DNA of 64,000 bases from Streptococcus sp. M334 (lineage in GTDB: Bacteria > Bacillota > Bacilli > Lactobacillales > Streptococcaceae). The stretch is from NCBI RefSeq assembly GCF_000187745.1, contig NZ_GL732486.1, positions 763,415 to 827,414 on the forward strand. Direction: 5' to 3'. Position numbers and translations under genes: made by a program. The notes under the pieces were generated by a model. The model was not told the DNA's origin, did not search any database, and worked only from the letters and a program-made list of their open reading frames with translations. Positions 15,970-24,877 of the stretch are shown here, piece after piece; the first letter of the stretch is position 1, and the number at the start of each line of letters is the position of its first letter.

Positions 15970-16848
15970 TTACACCTTCTCTTTCACATTTTTACCAAGG
16001 ATACCAGCTGGGCGGACAATCAAGATCAACAACAAAATTCCATAAACAATGGCATCACGGAAGTCTGACATTCCAAAGGCTGTCGCAAAGGTTTCTAATA
16101 GACCGATTACAAAACCACCGAGAGCTGCACCAGGAATGATTCCGATACCACCAAGTACCGCGGCAACGAAAGACTTAAGACCTGGAGTAACCCCCATCAA
16201 AGGCTCAAGAGAGTTATAATAAAGTGCAATCAGAACACCAGCTGCACCCGCAAGAGCTGAACCCAAAGCAAAGGTAAAGCTGATAGTTCGGTTTACATTG
16301 ATCCCCATCAATTGCGCCGCATCGCTATCTACGGATACTGCACGCATGGCTTTCCCCATCTTAGTCTTTTGAACAATGACTTGTAACAAAATCATCAAAA
16401 TCAAGGAAATGGCCAAAATCATTAACTGCACATTTGTTAGGCTAATTGGTCCCAAATCATAGCGAACTGTTTGAATTGCTTGAGGGAAGGCACGGGTATT
16501 GGCACCAACCAGATAGACCATGCCATACTCCAATAGGAAAGAAACCCCAATAGCTGTAATCAAAACAGCAATACGAGTAGAGTGGCGCAAAGGTCGATAA
16601 GCAAGGAACTCAATCACGACACCAAGAATGGCTGTCGCTAGCATCGCTACAATAAGCGCTACAAAGAAATTCATTTGGAAAGAATTAATCAAGAAATAAC
16701 CGATAAAGGCTCCCATCATATAAATATCACCGTGGGCGAAGTTGATGAGCTTGATAATTCCGTAAACCATGGTATATCCTAGGGCTAACAACGCGTATAC
16801 ACTACCTAGAATCAAACCATTTACTAGTTGTTGGAGCATAAGATTCAC
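15970..16848 (-). CDS. livH: branched-chain amino acid ABC transporter permease LivH
   Basis: The 292-aa membrane permease has about eight hydrophobic segments. LivH-type motifs are ALGYTMVYGIIKLINFAHGD near the N-terminus and the coupling loop KTKMGKAMRAVSVDSDAAQLMGI (about 163-185). It pairs with LivM. It is separated from livJ by 107 nt holding two hairpins, which could lower expression of the membrane and ATPase genes relative to the binding protein. Confidence 0.94.
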   Translation of the reverse strand: MNLMLQQLVNGLILGSVYALLALGYTMVYGIIKLINFAHGDIYMMGAFIGYFLINSFQMNFFVALIVAMLATAILGVVIEFLAYRPLRHSTRIAVLITAIGVSFLLEYGMVYLVGANTRAFPQAIQTVRYDLGPISLTNVQLMILAISLILMILLQVIVQKTKMGKAMRAVSVDSDAAQLMGINVNRTISFTFALGSALAGAAGVLIALYYNSLEPLMGVTPGLKSFVAAVLGGIGIIPGAALGGFVIGLLETFATAFGMSDFRDAIVYGILLLILIVRPAGILGKNVKEKV

Positions 16849-16866
16849 TCTTTCTATTTATAATTT

Positions 16867-16943
16867 TGAGGGTTTTCCCTCATTTTTTGATAGGTTCTTA
16901 AACATCGAAACAGGGAGTGAGTCCGAGGCTCATTCCCTATTTC
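16867..16943 (-). terminator. two hairpins between livJ and livH, likely attenuator
   Basis: On the minus strand the first has 15-nt arms GAAATAGGGAATGAG and CTCACTCCCTGTTTC (16943-16929 with 16921-16907; two G-U-type pairs). The second is TGAGGG-AAAA-CCCTCA (16882-16867). Neither has a strong T tract, fitting partial termination or RNA stabilisation of livJ mRNA. Confidence 0.6.
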
Positions 16944-16955
16944 AACATTTTTCTA

Positions 16956-18116
16956 TTATGGTTTTACAACTTCTGCTGCTTCAACCTTACCATTGTTCAT
17001 GGTCATCATGTAAGCAGTTTTAACTGTGTTGTGGTCCGCATCGAAGCTTGTTTGACCAGTTACACCTTCAAAGTCTTTTGTTTTAGCAAGATTATTCTTG
17101 ATTTCACCTGAGTTTTTAGCACCTTTTGCTGCGTTTGCTACAAGATGAACTGAATCATAAGCCAAGGCTGCAAATGTTGAAGGCTCTTCATTGTACTTAG
17201 CACGGTAAGCGTCAAGGAAGGCTTTAGCTTTAGCTGAAACTTCTACAGTAGTTGAGAAGCCTGAGATAAAGTAGATATTTGATGCTTTTTCAGGAGTTGC
17301 TTGTTGCACAAACTCTTCACCGTTGAATCCATCACCACCAACGATTGGCTTGTCAATTCCCATACCACGCGCTTGGTTTACAATTTTACCAGCTTCAGTG
17401 TAGTAACCAGGAACAATGATAGCATCAAAGTCTTTCCCTTTCATTTTTGTAAGGGCTGCTTGGAAGTCTGTGTCGCCTGCTACGAAAGTTTCATCTGCAA
17501 CGATTTCACCTTTGTAAGCTTCACGGAAAGCTTTGGCAATACCTTTAGCGTAGTCGCTGGCATTGTCAGTGTAAAGAACAACTTTCTTAGCTTGCAATTT
17601 GTCAGAAACATAGTTTGCGATAATTTTTCCTTGGAAGCTATCTTGGAATGTTCCGATAAAGAGGTAATCTTGACCTTTAGTCAATCCATCTTGAGTCGCA
17701 CTTGGCGAAATCAATGGAACACCTGCTTTTGTAGCGTTAGCTACCGCAGCTGCAGTTGCACCAGATGTAGCAGGTCCTACGATTGCTGATACTTTAGATT
17801 GAGTTACAAGGTTAGTTGTTACTGAAGCAGCTTCTGCTGTTTCAGACTTGTTATCTTTATCGACTACTTCGATTTGTTTTCCATCGATACCACCTGCGGC
17901 ATTGATTTCATCAACGGCAAGTTGAGCACCTTTTTGTTCAGATGTTCCGTAGGCTGCTACGGCACCAGTTTCTTCAAAGTTAAATCCGATTTTGATTGTC
18001 TTTTCATCTACTGAGTTACCAGCAGCGTTTGACGCTCCAGACTTCACTTCTCCACAGGCTGCAAGAAGTGCTACACTTGCAAGCGCCACAAACGATAGGG
18101 CAAATTTTTTCTTCAT
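16956..18116 (-). CDS. livJ: branched-chain amino acid-binding lipoprotein LivJ
   Basis: The 386-aa extracellular binding protein feeds Leu/Ile/Val to LivHMGF. The N-terminus is a lipoprotein signal: basic MKKKF, a hydrophobic stretch and the lipobox LLAAC (Cys at about 21). The mature part has the periplasmic-binding-protein type 1 fold, with IGFNFEETGAVAAYG and VGPATSGATAA. It is first in the operon, preceded by AAGGAG. The high lysine and alanine content fits an exported lipoprotein. Confidence 0.94.
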   Translation of the reverse strand: MKKKFALSFVALASVALLAACGEVKSGASNAAGNSVDEKTIKIGFNFEETGAVAAYGTSEQKGAQLAVDEINAAGGIDGKQIEVVDKDNKSETAEAASVTTNLVTQSKVSAIVGPATSGATAAAVANATKAGVPLISPSATQDGLTKGQDYLFIGTFQDSFQGKIIANYVSDKLQAKKVVLYTDNASDYAKGIAKAFREAYKGEIVADETFVAGDTDFQAALTKMKGKDFDAIIVPGYYTEAGKIVNQARGMGIDKPIVGGDGFNGEEFVQQATPEKASNIYFISGFSTTVEVSAKAKAFLDAYRAKYNEEPSTFAALAYDSVHLVANAAKGAKNSGEIKNNLAKTKDFEGVTGQTSFDADHNTVKTAYMMTMNNGKVEAAEVVKP

Positions 18117-18182
18117 CTTTTTTATCTCCTTATTTCTTAAATAAATAGCATGTTAAGAATATACCGAATTATCAGAAAATTG

Positions 18183-18470
18183 TCAACACTTTTCTTGAAC
18201 TTTTTCGATGATAACGTTTTCCTCTCGATAAAGATTGCCCACAAAGGGTGTTTCCAGCTCTTGAATATGACAAGCTCTAACTTTTTTTATAAACTTTTCC
18301 TTGCTCAAGCGCCCGACTAATTGCTCCACTTCTTGAGTTGGAACATAAAGTTGCAAGTAACGATGCTTCTTGGAATGATAGGTAATATCTCCATAATCCT
18401 GCAGTTTTTTTGCATCACGATTATAGTAAAGATAGATAATCAAGCCAGATCGATTGACTTTTTCAAACAT
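18183..18470 (-). CDS. YlbG/UPF0298 (DUF2129) family small protein
   Basis: The 95-aa protein matches the UPF0298 family: [25 protein letters not shown] at the start and [14 protein letters not shown] in the middle. There is no signal peptide or membrane helix. Bacillus YlbG has no settled function; it is a small cytoplasmic protein conserved in Firmicutes. It lies downstream of clpP beyond a terminator and upstream of livJ, all on the minus strand. Confidence 0.8.
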   Translation of the reverse strand: MFEKVNRSGLIIYLYYNRDAKKLQDYGDITYHSKKHRYLQLYVPTQEVEQLVGRLSKEKFIKKVRACHIQELETPFVGNLYREENVIIEKVQEKC

Positions 18471-18509
18471 GGTAAATCCTCTTTCTAAGAAATCTCTCCC
18501 TATTATACC

Positions 18510-18539
18510 AAAAAAAGCAAACCCAGTCGAGTTTGCTTT
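18510..18539 (-). terminator. intrinsic terminator of clpP
   Basis: AAGCAAACTC pairs with GGGTTTGCTT around a short loop, then T7 on the minus strand. Confidence 0.9.
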
Positions 18540-18548
18540 CTATCATCA

Positions 18549-19139
18549 TTAGTTCAATGAATTGTTGGCCATGATTTCATCAATAAAGCCATATTCAAGT
18601 GTTTCTTGGGCACTCATCCAGTTATCGCGTTCTGCATCTGCATGGACTTTTTCGATTGACTGACCTGAATTTTCAGCCAAGATTTTTTCCAAGGTATTAC
18701 GAGTTTTAAGCAAGTGTTCTGCAGCGATCGCCATATCGGTTTGTTGAGTACCACCACCTGTACCACCCATTGGTTGGTGGATCATGTACTCAGCATTTGG
18801 AAGCATGAAACGTTTGCCTTTTGCTCCACTTGATGCGATGACCGTCCCCATGGATGCAGCCATTCCCATAACGATGGTTTGGACATCTGCCTTGATAAAA
18901 TTCATAGTATCAACGATTGCCAAACCAGCTGAAACTGAACCACCAGGTGTGTTTACATAAAGGTAAATATCTTTTGTACTATCTTGGGCATCCAAGAAAA
19001 GCAACTGGGCAATAACAGAGTTAGCCATATTGTCTTCAACTGGACCTGTCAGCATAATGATGCGGTCTTTGAGAAGACGTGAGTAAATATCGTAGGAACG
19101 TTCTCCTCGGCTTGTTTGTTCAATAACTACAGGAATCAT
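18549..19139 (-). CDS. clpP: ATP-dependent Clp protease proteolytic subunit
   Basis: The 196-aa serine protease forms the 14-subunit Clp chamber that degrades misfolded and regulatory proteins delivered by Clp ATPases. The catalytic Ser is in GMAASMG (S96) and the His in YMIHQP (H121); the Asp of the triad lies in the C-terminal third. Length is normal. It is monocistronic. The upstream promoter carries a perfect CtsR operator, so heat and other proteotoxic stress should induce it. Confidence 0.97.
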   Translation of the reverse strand: MIPVVIEQTSRGERSYDIYSRLLKDRIIMLTGPVEDNMANSVIAQLLFLDAQDSTKDIYLYVNTPGGSVSAGLAIVDTMNFIKADVQTIVMGMAASMGTVIASSGAKGKRFMLPNAEYMIHQPMGGTGGGTQQTDMAIAAEHLLKTRNTLEKILAENSGQSIEKVHADAERDNWMSAQETLEYGFIDEIMANNSLN

Positions 19140-19193
19140 TTATTTCTCCTTTTGAGTTTTAATTTTGTTTGTCAAATGACTGAAGATAAGACT

Positions 19194-19223
19194 ATTATAA
19201 TATCTAGGTCAAAAAAGGTCAAA
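19194..19223 (-). promoter_or_regulatory. clpP promoter overlapped by a CtsR operator
   Basis: Minus strand -35 TTGACC (19222-19217), 17-nt spacer, -10 TATAAT (19199-19194). The forward strand carries the CtsR heptad repeat GGTCAAA-AAA-GGTCAAA at 19207-19223, covering the -35 and spacer. Confidence 0.92.
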
Positions 19224-19312
19224 TTTTTGCTCTGTTTTCATTAGACAGAAACAAAAATTCAACCTCCTTTCGTGATTGGAACTTATTTTCCAAGTCAATC
19301 TTCTTTTCGATC

Positions 19313-19942
19313 TTATTTCGTACCGAACAAGCGGTCCCCAGCATCTCCAAGACCTGGAACGATATAACCGTGTTCGTTCAAGCGTTCATCCAAGGCTGCT
19401 GTAAAGATTTCTACATCTGGATGAGCTTCTTGAAGGGCTTTTACACCTTCTGGAGCAGATACAAGGCAGACAAATTTGATATTTGATGCGCCACGTTTTT
19501 TAAGAGAATCAACAGCCAAGATTGCTGAGCCACCTGTTGCCAACATCGGGTCTACCACAAAAATTTGACGTTGGTCAATATCTTCAGGCAATTTCACCAA
19601 GTACTCAACTGGTTGAAGTGTTTCTTCATCACGGTACATACCGATGTGACCAACCTTAGCAGCTGGAACCAAGCTCAAGAGACCATCAACCATCCCGATA
19701 CCTGCACGCAAGATTGGAACGATGGCCAATTTCTTACCTGCCAATTGTTTTTGAACTGTTTTTGTAATTGGTGTTTCGATTTCCACATCTTCTAGTGGAA
19801 GATCACGAAGTACTTCATACCCCATCAACATTGCAATCTCATCTACTAGCTCACGGAAAGCTTTTGTAGAAGTATCTGTACGACGCAAGATTGACAATTT
19901 GTGTTGAATCAGTGGATGATTAATGACTTCAATTTTTCCCAT
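19313..19942 (-). CDS. upp: uracil phosphoribosyltransferase
   Basis: The 209-aa enzyme makes UMP from uracil and PRPP (pyrimidine salvage). Motifs are the PRPP-binding [11 protein letters not shown] and the uracil-site loop [18 protein letters not shown] at the C-terminus. I chose the ATG at 19942 ([10 protein letters not shown]), preceded by AAGGA; an upstream in-frame TTG would add seven residues with no family support. It is a stand-alone gene between clpP and comEB. Confidence 0.95.
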   Translation of the reverse strand: MGKIEVINHPLIQHKLSILRRTDTSTKAFRELVDEIAMLMGYEVLRDLPLEDVEIETPITKTVQKQLAGKKLAIVPILRAGIGMVDGLLSLVPAAKVGHIGMYRDEETLQPVEYLVKLPEDIDQRQIFVVDPMLATGGSAILAVDSLKKRGASNIKFVCLVSAPEGVKALQEAHPDVEIFTAALDERLNEHGYIVPGLGDAGDRLFGTK

Positions 19943-19983
19943 TTTTGGAGTTCCTTCTTTCAATTTATTCTTCTTATTATACC

Positions 19984-20013
19984 AAAAAACGGTTTAAAAA
20001 TCTTTCTAAACCA
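19984..20013 (-). terminator. intrinsic terminator of comEB
   Basis: GGTTTA and TAAACC stem with a longer inner A/T pairing and a T6 tail on the minus strand. Confidence 0.75.
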
Positions 20014-20030
20014 TTTATTTTTGATAATTT

Positions 20031-20498
20031 TTACATTAAATCTGCTTCTTTAAGAGCTACCTGTACGGTCTCAAGTGGTAAATGGGTCAATTCTGTCCCT
20101 TTTTCTTGATAAAGGTATTGGGCATAGTCGTCCATTCGGTACTGGTTGATATAAACCACGCGCTTGCAACCAACCTGCAATAATTGTTTGGTACAGTTGA
20201 GACAAGGAAAATGCGTTACATAGGCTGTAAATCCTTTTGGAACACCACGCTCTGCACCTTGAAGGATAGCATTGACCTCAGCGTGAAGGGTGCGAACACA
20301 GTGGCCTTCGATGACCAGACATTCGTGATCAATACAATGCTCGGTTCCTGACACCGAACCATTGTAACCAGTGGAAATAACCTTATTATCTTTTACCAGA
20401 ATCGCGCCCACTTTGGCACGTTTACAAGTGGAACGATTGGCAATTAGTAAGGCTTGGGCTGCAAAATACTCATCCCATGCTAGTCTTTTTTCAGTCAT
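20031..20498 (-). CDS. comEB: deoxycytidylate (dCMP) deaminase, ComEB type
   Basis: The 155-aa enzyme converts dCMP to dUMP, the substrate for thymidylate synthase (thyA is at 55.3 kb). The zinc site is typical: HAEVNAI (about residues 71-77) and PCLNC (about 99-103). Length is normal for the family. In Bacillus this gene sits in the comE operon, hence the name, but it is not a competence protein. It follows the TetR gene by 18 nt on the same strand and may share its transcript. Confidence 0.92.
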   Translation of the reverse strand: MTEKRLAWDEYFAAQALLIANRSTCKRAKVGAILVKDNKVISTGYNGSVSGTEHCIDHECLVIEGHCVRTLHAEVNAILQGAERGVPKGFTAYVTHFPCLNCTKQLLQVGCKRVVYINQYRMDDYAQYLYQEKGTELTHLPLETVQVALKEADLM

Positions 20499-20516
20499 AT
20501 CTCTTCTCCTTTTTCT

Positions 20517-21074
20517 CTATTTTTTAAAAAATGGTAACCGTAAATCCGCTATCTTTTCAGCAGGTACCTTCATGCCATCCTTGATCCATTTTAAAAGGAC
20601 TGAGACGATGGCTGAACTCCAGAAGGAATGAAGATAAGAGCTGACACCTTTTGATTTCCCATGGTATTTTTCTAGAAATTCCTGCATAGCTTGGACAAAG
20701 ATTTTTTCCAGGTGGTAATCTAAAGCCAGTTGAATCACTCTGGCTTCTTTTCTGGCTTCTCGGAAAAGGTGAACCCATACCAGATAAAGGTCTGTCTTTA
20801 GATCGTAATGATGTAATTGTTCCATAATATTGTGGACAGTTCGTTTAAAGACTCTTTCTAAAATCTCCTCTTTAGAATCATAATTGCGATAAAAGGCTGC
20901 ACGCGAAACGCCTGCACGTTTGACTAATTCAGAAATACTAATCTTGGTCAAGTCCTTTTTTTCCAAGAGTTGCAAGAGAGCTGTTTCGATCGCTTCTCTA
21001 GTTAATAAATTGGATTCTTGGTTTGATTTTCTGAGATTTTCAAGAGATTTTTCAGAGATTCTACGTTCAGACAT
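20517..21074 (-). CDS. TetR-family transcriptional regulator
   Basis: The 185-aa protein has an N-terminal TetR DNA-binding domain (about residues 23-70) with a clear helix-turn-helix, ISISELVKRAGVSRAAFYRNYDSKEEIL. The C-terminal ligand domain is of the DhaS/TetR_C type (…SYLHSFWSSAIVSVLLKWIKDGMK). It is divergent from degV, with 124 bp between the starts, the usual arrangement for a regulator and its target, but no operator was certain. The ligand is unknown. Confidence 0.85.
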   Translation of the reverse strand: MSERRISEKSLENLRKSNQESNLLTREAIETALLQLLEKKDLTKISISELVKRAGVSRAAFYRNYDSKEEILERVFKRTVHNIMEQLHHYDLKTDLYLVWVHLFREARKEARVIQLALDYHLEKIFVQAMQEFLEKYHGKSKGVSSYLHSFWSSAIVSVLLKWIKDGMKVPAEKIADLRLPFFKK

Positions 21075-21136
21075 AACATTTTCTTTCTACTTGTCACAAC
21101 AGATGGATGAGGCTTTTGTTTCAAGGGCTTTCATGA

Positions 21137-21142
21137 TATAAT
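21137..21142 (+). promoter_or_regulatory. -10 box of degV
   Basis: TATAAT 57 nt before the degV ATG. The best -35 is weak. A GACAGAACCTTTGTC imperfect dyad just downstream could be an operator for the divergent TetR regulator; this is only a suggestion. Confidence 0.5.
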
Positions 21143-21198
21143 TGTAAAAAAAGACAGAACCTTTGTCAATGTATAAATGGCAAAGATGGAGAATTTCT

Positions 21199-22044
21199 AT
21201 GACTTGGAAGATTATCGCTGACTCTGGTTGTGATTATCGTCAGCTGGAGACACCAGCTATTGATACAACCTTTGTAAGTGTCCCCTTAACCATTCAAGTA
21301 GCTGATCAGGTCTTTGTTGATGATGCCAGTCTTGACATTGACCAAATGATGGAAACCATGTATGCAACTGCAGAAGCTTCAAAATCAGCTTGTCCAAGCC
21401 CAGATGACTATTTGCGAGCATTTGAAGGAGCCAAAAACATTTTCCTAGTAACCATCACAGGTACTCTTTCTGGTAGTCACAATAGTGCTCAACTGGCTAA
21501 GAATATTTATCTGGAAGACCATCCTGACACTAAGATTCATGTGATTGATAGTTTGTCTGCTGGTGGTGAGGTTGATTTAATCGTAGAAAAATTAAATGAC
21601 TTGATTGACCAGGGCTTATCTTTTGAAGAAGTAGTTAAAGCTATCACTGCCTATCAAGAAAAAACCAAGTTGCTCTTTGTCCTAGCCAAAGTCGATAACT
21701 TGGTGAAAAACGGCCGTTTGAGCAAACTTATCGGTACGGTCGTTGGCCTTCTAAATATCCGTATGGTTGGGGAAGCTAGTGAAACTGGAACCCTTGAATT
21801 GCTACAAAAAGCACGAGGACCAAAGAAATCAGTTCAGGCAGCCTATGAAGAGTTGATAAAAGCTGGATATGCTGGTGGCCGTATTGTCATGGCTCAACGC
21901 AATAACGAGAAATGTTGCCAACAGCTTTCAGAGCGAATCCGTGAAAATTTCCCACAGGCGGATATTAAAATTCTCCCAACATCTGGTCTCTGCAGTTTTT
22001 ATGCAGAAGATGGTGGTTTGCTGATGGGATATGAAATTGATTAA
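21199..22044 (+). CDS. DegV family fatty-acid-binding protein
   Basis: The 281-aa cytoplasmic protein belongs to the DegV/FakB fold, which binds a fatty acid for phosphorylation by the FakA kinase in Gram-positives. Seen motifs are IADSGCD at the N-terminus, TITGTLSGSHNSA (the fatty-acid carboxylate loop) and VDNLVKNGRLSK. I chose ATG 21199 (MTWKIIADSG) because GGAG lies just before it and family members start there; the 12 residues upstream have no ribosome site. It is divergent from the TetR gene. Whether it is a true FakB is inference. Confidence 0.88.
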   Translation: MTWKIIADSGCDYRQLETPAIDTTFVSVPLTIQVADQVFVDDASLDIDQMMETMYATAEASKSACPSPDDYLRAFEGAKNIFLVTITGTLSGSHNSAQLAKNIYLEDHPDTKIHVIDSLSAGGEVDLIVEKLNDLIDQGLSFEEVVKAITAYQEKTKLLFVLAKVDNLVKNGRLSKLIGTVVGLLNIRMVGEASETGTLELLQKARGPKKSVQAAYEELIKAGYAGGRIVMAQRNNEKCCQQLSERIRENFPQADIKILPTSGLCSFYAEDGGLLMGYEID

Positions 22045-22055
22045 TTGCATTCTTG

Positions 22056-23274
<1,219 letters not shown>

Positions 23275-23328
23275 ATCTAAATCTAAATTATTCAATGGCT
23301 AAATCAGCCCCAAAAGAAAGGAACTGCT

Positions 23329-23850
23329 TTGGAACATATTATCTTGTTAAGGGGAGTTACTCCTAATGGAAAAAATGCTATCCCGAAAATGTCTTATTTG
23401 GTAGATATTTTAACAGAAGCTGGTTTTCAACACGTTCGAACTTATATTCAAAGTGGAAATATTATTCTTGAAAGTAACTTAGCTCTCGAAGAAATACGAG
23501 AACAGGTTCATACTCTAATAAAGGAAAAGATTGGAGCCGATCTCAAAATAATCATTAAGAATAAGGATATTTTTAAAAACATTGTCCAAGAAAACCCGTT
23601 TGGAGAACACTATCTTTATGACCGTATACACGTGATTTTTTATCAAGAATCTATTCAAAATCTCCCCTTAGAAAAATTGAAAATTGATTACGGTGAAGAA
23701 GAAATTTGTATCGGTAACCATTGTCTTTACCTCTATCTCCCTAGAACTGCAAAACAAAAGAAACTCCATACCAACTATCTTGAAAAGCTTTTCAATGTAG
23801 ATTTGACCATGCGAAAACTAAATGTAGTAGAAAAATTATTAAGCAAGTAG
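23329..23850 (+). CDS. DUF1697 family protein
   Basis: The 173-aa protein begins IILLRGVTPNGKNAIPKM and contains GFQHVRTYIQSGNIIL, both diagnostic of DUF1697, a small family of unknown function. The start is a TTG preceded by AAAGGA at 6 nt. No membrane or signal segments. It lies 54 nt after the flavoprotein gene, in the same direction, and ends in a terminator shared with the convergent MerR gene. Confidence 0.82.
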   Translation: MEHIILLRGVTPNGKNAIPKMSYLVDILTEAGFQHVRTYIQSGNIILESNLALEEIREQVHTLIKEKIGADLKIIIKNKDIFKNIVQENPFGEHYLYDRIHVIFYQESIQNLPLEKLKIDYGEEEICIGNHCLYLYLPRTAKQKKLHTNYLEKLFNVDLTMRKLNVVEKLLSK

Positions 23851-23865
23851 TGCTTGAATTTAGCA

Positions 23866-23900
23866 AAAATCGGAAGAATACTCCTCCGATTTTATTTTTT
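23866..23900. terminator. bidirectional terminator between DUF1697 and MerR genes
   Basis: AAAATCGGA and TCCGATTTT arms with T-rich flanks on both strands. Confidence 0.85.
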
Positions 23901-24299
23901 CTGAGTTTGGACATAGTAGGCAATCACATCTGATGTGTACTGGGATGTTCCAATTCCAAATTTGTCAATGTTTTCCTTAAACTCTGGGTTATAGACGTAG
24001 CCTTTTCCAATATGGCCGAAGACTTCAATAGAGCAGTCAAATCCATAAGTACGGATGGCTTGCAAGAGTTTGCCTGCTTCTTCTTGATTTTCAGACGCTG
24101 TTGTCGGTAGACCAGCTTGAAGATTTTGTGCCAATGCTTGAAATACTTGATTGAAGGCAGCCGTAGCTTCGTTTTCGTGACCTTTTTGGCGCTCGAGCGC
24201 TTGATCCATGACTTCTTGTCCATATTGTTCTACCGCCTCTTGGTGGTATTTTTGATGATCTTGATAGTTAAATCCTGCGAATTTCTCTTGAATACTCAT
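23892..24299 (-). CDS. nested in-frame TipAS-like ligand-binding protein
   Basis: Within the MerR gene an ATG at 24299 (MSIQEKFAGF) is preceded by AAAGGAG at an ideal 8-nt distance. It would yield a 135-aa protein consisting of the TipAS domain alone. In Streptomyces tipA the same nested arrangement makes TipAS in excess over TipAL, sequestering drug. Here the internal site is stronger than that of most genes in the window. Production of the short form is predicted, not shown. Confidence 0.55.
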   Translation of the reverse strand: MSIQEKFAGFNYQDHQKYHQEAVEQYGQEVMDQALERQKGHENEATAAFNQVFQALAQNLQAGLPTTASENQEEAGKLLQAIRTYGFDCSIEVFGHIGKGYVYNPEFKENIDKFGIGTSQYTSDVIAYYVQTQKK

Positions 24300-24632
24300 T
24301 TCTCTTTCTCCTTTATGTTCTTGAATGGTTTTTTGCAAGGTGGAAATCAAGCTATCCAGACGTTGCCTTTCTCGAGTCAAATAGTCCAACTGCCTGGTCA
24401 AATGAGGTAATAAATCTGATCTATCTTCCTTTAATAGCTCTGCTATTTTTTCTAAAGAAAAGCCTAGATATTTGTAGTAAAGAATGACCTGAAGGCGTTC
24501 CAAATCCTCTTGACTGTAGGTTCGATATCCGTTTTTCGACTTTAAGGGGACCAAGATTCCTATCTTGTCGTAGTGGTGTAGGGTCTTGACAGATACGCCC
24601 GAAAGCTGGGCAGCTTCTTTTATATGGTACAT
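23892..24632 (-). CDS. MerR-family regulator with TipAS ligand-binding domain
   Basis: The 246-aa protein has an N-terminal MerR winged helix (MYHIKEAAQLSGVSVKTLHHYDKIG, residues 1-70), a dimerising coiled coil (about 75-110) and a C-terminal TipAS domain (about 120-246; AVEQYGQEVM, FGHIGKGYVYNPEF). TipA-type proteins bind thiopeptides or other drugs and activate promoters with long spacers. Its own promoter has the 19-bp spacer typical of MerR control. It is divergent from the SNF symporter gene, a possible target. A second in-frame start with a strong ribosome site occurs before the TipAS domain. Confidence 0.92.
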   Translation of the reverse strand: MYHIKEAAQLSGVSVKTLHHYDKIGILVPLKSKNGYRTYSQEDLERLQVILYYKYLGFSLEKIAELLKEDRSDLLPHLTRQLDYLTRERQRLDSLISTLQKTIQEHKGEREMSIQEKFAGFNYQDHQKYHQEAVEQYGQEVMDQALERQKGHENEATAAFNQVFQALAQNLQAGLPTTASENQEEAGKLLQAIRTYGFDCSIEVFGHIGKGYVYNPEFKENIDKFGIGTSQYTSDVIAYYVQTQKK

Positions 24633-24652
24633 GATTTCCTCCTTACATATAT

Positions 24653-24683
24653 AGTATAACCCCTCCCCTTAGGTCAGAGTCAA
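24653..24683 (-). promoter_or_regulatory. MerR-type promoter with 19-bp spacer, autoregulated
   Basis: TTGACT (24683-24678), 19-nt spacer CTGACCTAAGGGGAGGGGT, TATACT (24658-24653) on the minus strand. The spacer holds an imperfect ACC...GGT dyad. The long spacer is the classic substrate for MerR-family activation. Confidence 0.8.
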
Positions 24684-24742
24684 GCTTTTTTGTAAGATTT
24701 TTAAACTTTTTGAGAAAGATGTAAAGCTTGAAAATGGTTTTC

Positions 24743-24771
24743 TTGACAGACCTTAGAAAACATGATAGGAT
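24743..24771 (+). promoter_or_regulatory. promoter of the SNF symporter gene
   Basis: TTGACA (24743-24748), 17-nt spacer, TAGGAT (24766-24771). The spacing is normal, so unlike the merR promoter it should not need MerR activation. Confidence 0.7.
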
Positions 24772-24877
24772 AGTCAAGTCTATCAATCAAAAGAAAAGCT
24801 CATTTTTAGTACTTATGAGGCTATTTGCCAAGGGCAGTAGCTTTTTCTTTTGTAACACTAATTTTAGGAGTTTAACT

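Noticed and set aside
21143..21160. Dyad GACAGAACCTTTGTC as a TetR operator
   Set aside because: The match is short and imperfect and no second copy is seen; it is mentioned only as a possibility.
24728..24877. N-terminal extension of the SNF symporter
   Set aside because: It covers the promoter, and the ATG at 24878 has a good ribosome site and the family N-terminus.
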